Assembly: GCF_000373385.1 (NCBI RefSeq) | Contig: NZ_KB891327.1 | Span: 195,690-259,689, forward strand | Direction: 5' to 3' | Length of the DNA stretch: 64,000 nt | DNA from: Thiobacillus thioparus DSM 505 | GTDB lineage: Bacteria; Pseudomonadota; Gammaproteobacteria; Burkholderiales; Thiobacillaceae | Shown: piece by piece, positions 58,455 through 64,000 of the stretch | Layout of the letters: every line of letters starts with the position of its first letter | Numbering within the stretch: position 1 is the stretch's first letter | The notes under the pieces: generated by a model | What the model was told of the DNA's origin: nothing | Seen by the model: only the letters and a program-made list of their open reading frames with translations | Database searches by the model: none | Position numbers and translations under genes: made by a program

Positions 58455-60704
58455 GTGGTTTTCCGTATTCTTTTGCAGGCCTGTCTATTCTGGCTGTTGT
58501 CGTGTTCTCCGGCAGTGGCCGCGCAGGGCGGGACTCCTGTCCGGGTCGGCGTAGCCGACAATCCTCCCATCGTCACGGCAACACCCGGTGTGCCGCCCCA
58601 GGGCATCGCGATCGACGTCATCCGTGCGGTGGCGGATCGGGAAGGCTGGCAGATCACCTACGTTCCCGACTCCTGGGACAATCTGCTCGTCCGCCTGGAC
58701 AAGGGTGAGATCGATCTGCTCGTGGGGATCGCCTATAGCGACGAACGTGCGAAGCGCTTCCAGTTCAGCCAGCAAAGCCTGATCGGAAACTGGGGCATGG
58801 TGTTCCGCCATACCGAGTCCCACATCGACTCGCTGCCCGACCTCAAGGGCAAGCGGGTGGCGCTCATGCGGGGAAGCACACACAGCCAGGCCCTGATCGA
58901 GCTGTCGAAACAGTTCGATGCAGGATTCACGCCTGTGTATGTGGATACCTATGCCGATGCGCTGCAAGCGATCGTCGAGCGCAGGGCCGACGCAGGTGTC
59001 GTCAACCGGGTGTTCGCGGCACTGCATGCCCATCAAAACGACATGGTTGCGACCGGCATCGTGTTCAATCCCATTTTTGTCCATTACGCCGCCCCGAAGC
59101 ATGCCGCCCCAGCGCTTCTGCATGCATTGGACCGAGATCTGGCTGCGCTCAAGGCAGATCCCGGGTCAGCCTATTATGAGTCGCTGCGGCGATGGCTCGA
59201 AGCCGCACCTGCGGCGCGCTATCCCTGGTGGCTGTCGTGGGCCGTGGCGACGGTCGCAGGCTTGTTCGTCCTGGCGCTGGCGATCGTCGGCTTTCTGCGT
59301 TATCAGGTCAAGCGGCAGACGGGCGAGCTGCAGCGTCGTGCCGATCTGCTGCAGACTGAAATCCAGCAGCGTGAAACAGCCCAGCAACACCTGAACCAGC
59401 TGGCTTATTTCGATGGCCTGACGCAGCTGCCGAACCGCGAAGGGTTCCGCACCGCACTCGAGAGAATGCTGTCCGCCTTGCAAGGAAGCGAAGCGCGACT
59501 GGCCCTGCTGTTCATCGACCTCGACCGCTTGAAGAACATCAACGATGGGCTCGGCCACGGAGCGGGCGACCTCTTGCTGCAGCAGGTCGCGCAGCGCCTG
59601 CAATCGGTGTTGCGCGCGCACGATCATCTGAGTCGTTTCGGCGGCGATGAATTCGTGGCGATCGTATCCGATATCGACGCCCAGGCGGATGCCGAACTGG
59701 TCGCCACCCGCCTGCTGAACAGTCTTGCCATGCCGATCGATATCGGTGCCACCCAGATATACAGCAGCGCCAGCATTGGCATTGCACTGTACCCCGACGA
59801 CGCATCGTCGGCGGAAACGCTGCTCAAACACGCCGACACAGCCATGTATCAGGCGAAGGAACAAGGCGGCAATCGCTTCCTGTTCTACCACGCGCAGCAG
59901 ACCGCACGCGTAGTGGAGCGGCTGACCCTCGACACGCGCCTGCGCCAGGCGCTGGAACGTGACGAATTTTTGTTGCATTACCAACCGATCGTGGAACTGG
60001 AAAGCGGGCGCATCGTGGGGCTCGAGGCCTTGCTGCGCTGGAACGATCCGGACCAGGGACTGGTGCTGCCCGGCGCATTCATTTCAGCCGCCGAAGACAC
60101 CGGCCTGATCGTCCAATTGGGAGAGTGGGTGCTCGAAGCTGGCTGCGCCCAGTTGCACGCCTGGCAGAAACAGGGCAGGGCGGACGAGTTGACGCTGGCC
60201 GTGAACGTCTCTACCCGGCAGTTCGAAGGCGGGCGCCTGGTGAAATCGGTTGCACAGGCGCTTGCGCGTACCGGCCTGGCTGCGGAGTGCCTCGAACTCG
60301 AGATTACCGAGAACGTGATGCTGATCATGAACGACGAGGTTCGCAGCAGCCTCGACAAACTGCGCGGCATGGGGGTGCGGCTGTCGCTCGACGACTTCGG
60401 CACCGGCTATTCCAGTCTGAGCTATCTCAAGCAGTTGCCGTTTCATGCGCTCAAGATCGACCAGTCGTTCGTCCGCCGGATCCCGGACCAGGCTGGCGAT
60501 ACCCAGATCGTCACGACGATTCTGGCCCTGGCGAAAGGGCTCGGGCTGGAGGTGATCGCCGAAGGCATCGAAACCTCGCAGCAGTATGACTTCCTGCGTG
60601 AAAACGGCTGCGAATTCGGTCAGGGCTACCTGATGAGCCGACCGCAGGCGGCGAACCAACTGGTCGCGTTTCTGGACCGGCAGATCGCACCAGGATCGGC
60701 CTGA
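58455..60704 (+). CDS. Periplasmic-sensor diguanylate cyclase/phosphodiesterase (SBP_bac_3, GGDEF, EAL)
   Basis: A 749-aa c-di-GMP enzyme. The signal peptide (1-22, ending AVA) precedes an amino-acid-binding-like periplasmic domain (about 28-250; VRVGVADNPPIV, DLLVGIAYSDERAKRFQFSQ). A membrane helix lies at 256-278, then a GGDEF domain with intact FGGDEF near residue 395, and an EAL domain from about 500 with LEALLRW near 522. DDFGTGYSSLSYLKQLPFHALKIDQSFV is typical of active EAL. Both catalytic motifs look intact. The start is GTG; the next in-frame start would cut the signal peptide. Confidence 0.9.
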   Translation: MVFRILLQACLFWLLSCSPAVAAQGGTPVRVGVADNPPIVTATPGVPPQGIAIDVIRAVADREGWQITYVPDSWDNLLVRLDKGEIDLLVGIAYSDERAKRFQFSQQSLIGNWGMVFRHTESHIDSLPDLKGKRVALMRGSTHSQALIELSKQFDAGFTPVYVDTYADALQAIVERRADAGVVNRVFAALHAHQNDMVATGIVFNPIFVHYAAPKHAAPALLHALDRDLAALKADPGSAYYESLRRWLEAAPAARYPWWLSWAVATVAGLFVLALAIVGFLRYQVKRQTGELQRRADLLQTEIQQRETAQQHLNQLAYFDGLTQLPNREGFRTALERMLSALQGSEARLALLFIDLDRLKNINDGLGHGAGDLLLQQVAQRLQSVLRAHDHLSRFGGDEFVAIVSDIDAQADAELVATRLLNSLAMPIDIGATQIYSSASIGIALYPDDASSAETLLKHADTAMYQAKEQGGNRFLFYHAQQTARVVERLTLDTRLRQALERDEFLLHYQPIVELESGRIVGLEALLRWNDPDQGLVLPGAFISAAEDTGLIVQLGEWVLEAGCAQLHAWQKQGRADELTLAVNVSTRQFEGGRLVKSVAQALARTGLAAECLELEITENVMLIMNDEVRSSLDKLRGMGVRLSLDDFGTGYSSLSYLKQLPFHALKIDQSFVRRIPDQAGDTQIVTTILALAKGLGLEVIAEGIETSQQYDFLRENGCEFGQGYLMSRPQAANQLVAFLDRQIAPGSA

Positions 60705-61607
60705 TTACAGGTCGGCGAGATCCTCGCGCCGCAGCATGAAGACGAACTGGTCGCCGCTCTCGGTGTCGAGCCAGGTGAAGGGCAGGGCGGGATAGGCGGC
60801 TTCGAGCGCATCGCGGTTGTGGCCGATTTCGACCACCAGCAGGCCGCCGGGATTGAGATGGGCCTTGGCGCCAGCCAGAATCTTCCGCGTGGCATCCAGG
60901 CCGTCCTCGCCCGAACCTAGTGCCAGTGCGGGCTCCGCCTGGTATTCCGGCGGCAGTGCGGCGACCGATTCGGCGTTCACATAGGGCGGGTTGCTGAGGA
61001 TGACGTCGTAGGTCCGCCCCGCCAGCGCCGCAAACAGATCCGATTCGATCAGTTCGATACGGTCCGTGAGGTCGTAATCGGCGACGTTCTTTGCGGCGAC
61101 CTCGAGCGCATCCCTTGAAAGATCGACGGCATCGACCTGGGCATCGGGAAAGGCCAGTGCAGCCAGAATTGCGAGGCAGCCGGAGCCGGTACAGAGGTCG
61201 AGTGCGTGCGTCACTTCGTCCGGATTTTCCACCCACGGCGCCAGCTGTTCGTGCAGCAGTTCGGCGATGAAGGAGCGTGGCACGATCACGCGCTCGTCGA
61301 CATAGAAACGGTGCGCGCCCAGCCAGGCCTCGTGCGTGAGATAGGCGGCAGGCAGCCGCTCGCGTACCCGACGCTCGATCACCGCCTGTACTTGTTCGGA
61401 TTCGCTGTGCGTCAGGCTGGCATCGAGGAAGGGCTCCAGACGGTCGAGCGGCAGGTGCAGGGTATGCAGGATCAGGTAGGCCGCTTCGTCGAAGGCGTTG
61501 TCCGAGCCGTGGCCGAAAAACAGCTTGGCTTCGTTGAAGCGCGACACCGCGAAGCGCAGCCAGTCGCGCACGGTGATCAGGGATTCGGTGTCTTCGAAAT
61601 GTTTCAT
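60705..61607 (-). CDS. prmB: PrmB, 50S ribosomal protein L3 glutamine methyltransferase
   Basis: A 300-aa SAM-dependent enzyme. The SAM-binding loop is ALDLCTGSGCLAILAALAFP, and the catalytic NPPY lies near residue 205 (DVILSNPPYVNAESV). The N-terminal helical domain is typical for PrmB (TVRDWLRFAVSRFNEAKLFFGHGSDNAFDEAAYLIL). The start at 61607 follows homologues; the longer in-frame extension reads through the end of dapE and was rejected. Confidence 0.92.
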   Translation of the reverse strand: MKHFEDTESLITVRDWLRFAVSRFNEAKLFFGHGSDNAFDEAAYLILHTLHLPLDRLEPFLDASLTHSESEQVQAVIERRVRERLPAAYLTHEAWLGAHRFYVDERVIVPRSFIAELLHEQLAPWVENPDEVTHALDLCTGSGCLAILAALAFPDAQVDAVDLSRDALEVAAKNVADYDLTDRIELIESDLFAALAGRTYDVILSNPPYVNAESVAALPPEYQAEPALALGSGEDGLDATRKILAGAKAHLNPGGLLVVEIGHNRDALEAAYPALPFTWLDTESGDQFVFMLRREDLADL

Positions 61608-61627
61608 CGCGCCGGTTCTTGTAAGGG

Positions 61628-62794
<1,167 letters not shown>

Positions 62795-63142
62795 TCATTC
62801 TCCGAACAAGGCTTGATATTGTTCTTCGGCAAAGCCGAGATGATATTTTCCGTTTCGCTCCAGCACCGGTCGCTTGATCACGCTGGGGTAAGCCTGCATC
62901 AGCGCGATCGCACTGGTGTCGTCGATGACCGCCGCCTTCTCCGCATCGGTGAGTTGGCGCCAGGTCGTGCCGCGCGTATTCACCAGTGCCTGCCAGCCGG
63001 TCTGCTCAACGACCTTGCGCAGCCAGGCCGCGTCGACACCCTGTTTCTTGAAATCGTGGAAGGCGACGTCGCACGCGTGACCGTCGAGCCAGGCGCGTGC
63101 TTTTTTCACCGTGGTGCAGTTGGGAATGCCGTAGAGCTTCAT
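62795..63142 (-). CDS. ArsC/Spx-family reductase (YffB-like)
   Basis: A 115-aa thioredoxin-fold protein of the arsenate-reductase-like YffB/Spx group. A single Cys at position 9 lies in IPNCTTVKKARAWLDGH. RPVLERNGKYHLGF near the end is typical, where ArsC has its RP-anion site. Function in this group is unclear: some are glutathione-dependent reductases. It precedes dapE, an arrangement common in betaproteobacteria. Confidence 0.85.
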   Translation of the reverse strand: MKLYGIPNCTTVKKARAWLDGHACDVAFHDFKKQGVDAAWLRKVVEQTGWQALVNTRGTTWRQLTDAEKAAVIDDTSAIALMQAYPSVIKRPVLERNGKYHLGFAEEQYQALFGE

Positions 63143-63240
63143 GTTAATCGTGGCGCTTCATGCTGTTCTGTCGTCGCGTGCCGGAATTGCCACGCATGGA
63201 CGTAAAATCCTGAATTACAAACACGATTCTACCTGACCTG

Positions 63241-64000
63241 ATGCATCCCGCCGTTCATTCCCATGCCGCTCCACCGCCACCCGGCGACCCCAGCCTGCGC
63301 TCGATCGGCCGCCTGTTTCCTTATTTATGGGAATTCCGCGGCCGCGTATTGCTGGCGCTGGCGCTGCTGGTCGGCGCCAAGCTGGCGTCGGTCGCGGTGC
63401 CGCTGGTGCTGAAGGACATCATCGATTCGCTCGACAAACCGCGCGCCGAACTGGTGCTGCCGCTGGCCTTCATCCTCAGCTATGGCCTGCTGCGCTTTGC
63501 CAGCACCACCTTTGCCGATCTGCGCGACGTGGTGTTCGCCAAGGTCACCCAGCGCGCGATGCGGCGCATCAGCATGGCGGTGTTCCAGCACCTGCACGCG
63601 CTGTCGCTGCGCTTTCACCTGGAGCGGCAGACCGGCGGCATCACCCGCGACATCGAGCGAGGATCCAAGGCGCTGTCGAGCCTGGTCGGCTACCTGCTGT
63701 TCCGCATCACGCCGACGGTGCTGGAAATCCTCATGGTGGCGGTCATCCTGTTCGTCAAGCTCGACTGGGTATTCGGGGTCATCACCCTCATCACGCTGGC
63801 GGCCTATATCGGATTCACCGTCACCATCACCGACTGGCGCACGCAGTTCGTGCGGCGCGCCAACACGCTCGATTCCGAAGCTTACGGCCGCGCCATCGAC
63901 AGCCTCTTGAACTACGAGACGGTCAAATATTTCGGCAACGAGAAATACGAGGCGGAGCGCTACGACAAGAGCCTCATCGAGTGGGAAAAAATGGCACTCA
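63241..64000 (+). CDS. ABC exporter of the AtmA/HMT1 type (partial, runs off the window)
   Basis: The open frame has no stop before the window edge, giving 253 residues so far. It reads MHPAVHSHAAPPPPGDPSLRSIGRLFPYLWEFRGRVLLALALLVGAK, then membrane helices and QRAMRRISMAVFQHLHALSLRFHLERQTGGITRDIERGSKALSSL. This strongly resembles the mitochondrial ABCB7/Atm1-like family that exports glutathione-linked sulfur compounds or metals. The ATP-binding domain lies outside the window. ATG is preceded by a weak ribosome site. Divergent from the ArsC-like gene. Confidence 0.88.
   Translation, partial: MHPAVHSHAAPPPPGDPSLRSIGRLFPYLWEFRGRVLLALALLVGAKLASVAVPLVLKDIIDSLDKPRAELVLPLAFILSYGLLRFASTTFADLRDVVFAKVTQRAMRRISMAVFQHLHALSLRFHLERQTGGITRDIERGSKALSSLVGYLLFRITPTVLEILMVAVILFVKLDWVFGVITLITLAAYIGFTVTITDWRTQFVRRANTLDSEAYGRAIDSLLNYETVKYFGNEKYEAERYDKSLIEWEKMAL

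Overview
The window looks like chromosome of a betaproteobacterium, probably a chemolithotrophic sulfur or hydrogen oxidiser of the Thiobacillus/Sulfuricella type. This is an inference. It rests on high GC, an flhDC master regulator with betaproteobacterial flagellar gene order, clpSA, scpAB-rluB and lon with beta-type sequences, a group 3b NiFe hydrogenase, a TusA/DsrE2 sulfur-trafficking pair, and a broken sulfide:quinone oxidoreductase. No tRNA, rRNA, CRISPR array or complete insertion sequence was seen.

Layout. (1) 1-17.7 kb: a tightly packed, same-strand cassette. It holds a two-partner-secretion transporter (TpsB), a 3371-residue TpsA exoprotein, an ExbB with a large periplasmic DUF2341/LamG-like ectodomain, ExbD, a TonB-like protein, a Porin_5-type porin, a secreted ankyrin protein and a periplasmic coiled-coil protein. 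This is the best candidate for an undescribed system. (2) 17.9-26.4 kb: phoX with a recognisable Pho box, clpS-clpA, a secreted coiled-coil protein, an EpsD-like lipoprotein isomerase and manC. (3) 26.6-38.1 kb: flhD-flhC, a membrane methyltransferase, motA-motB, flhB-flhA-flhF-flhG-fliA and motC-motD. FlhG has a degenerate Walker A motif. (4) 38.1-40.5 kb: lon.

(5) 40.5-48 kb: an accessory, partly decayed region. It has a GlxA-type regulator divergent from an isochorismatase-like hydrolase. Next is a sigma-54 activator divergent from ompW, with a near-perfect -24/-12 promoter and a perfect palindrome between them. Then come a truncated sqr fused to a scrap of a second ompW, a ZIP transporter, a truncated LysR gene in AT-rich sequence, and a beta-carbonic anhydrase. 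(6) 48.2-50.6 kb: tetR-tusA-dsrE2, with three copies of one operator and a frameshift in dsrE2, then mazEF. (7) 50.6-53.7 kb: scpA-scpB-rluB and a small mechanosensitive-channel-like protein. (8) 53.8-58.4 kb: the hydrogenase operon hydB-hydG-hydD-hydA plus its maturation protease. (9) 58.4-64 kb: a sensor GGDEF/EAL protein, prmB, dapE, an ArsC/Spx-like reductase, and the start of an AtmA-like ABC exporter that runs off the window.

How the genes may work together. The first cassette appears to couple proton-motive force (ExbBD-TonB) to an outer-membrane secretion/porin apparatus and a giant surface protein. The flagellar block combines an FlhDC hierarchy with FlhF/FlhG polar-placement proteins and two stator pairs. 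The sulfur, hydrogen and carbonic anhydrase genes fit an autotrophic lifestyle.
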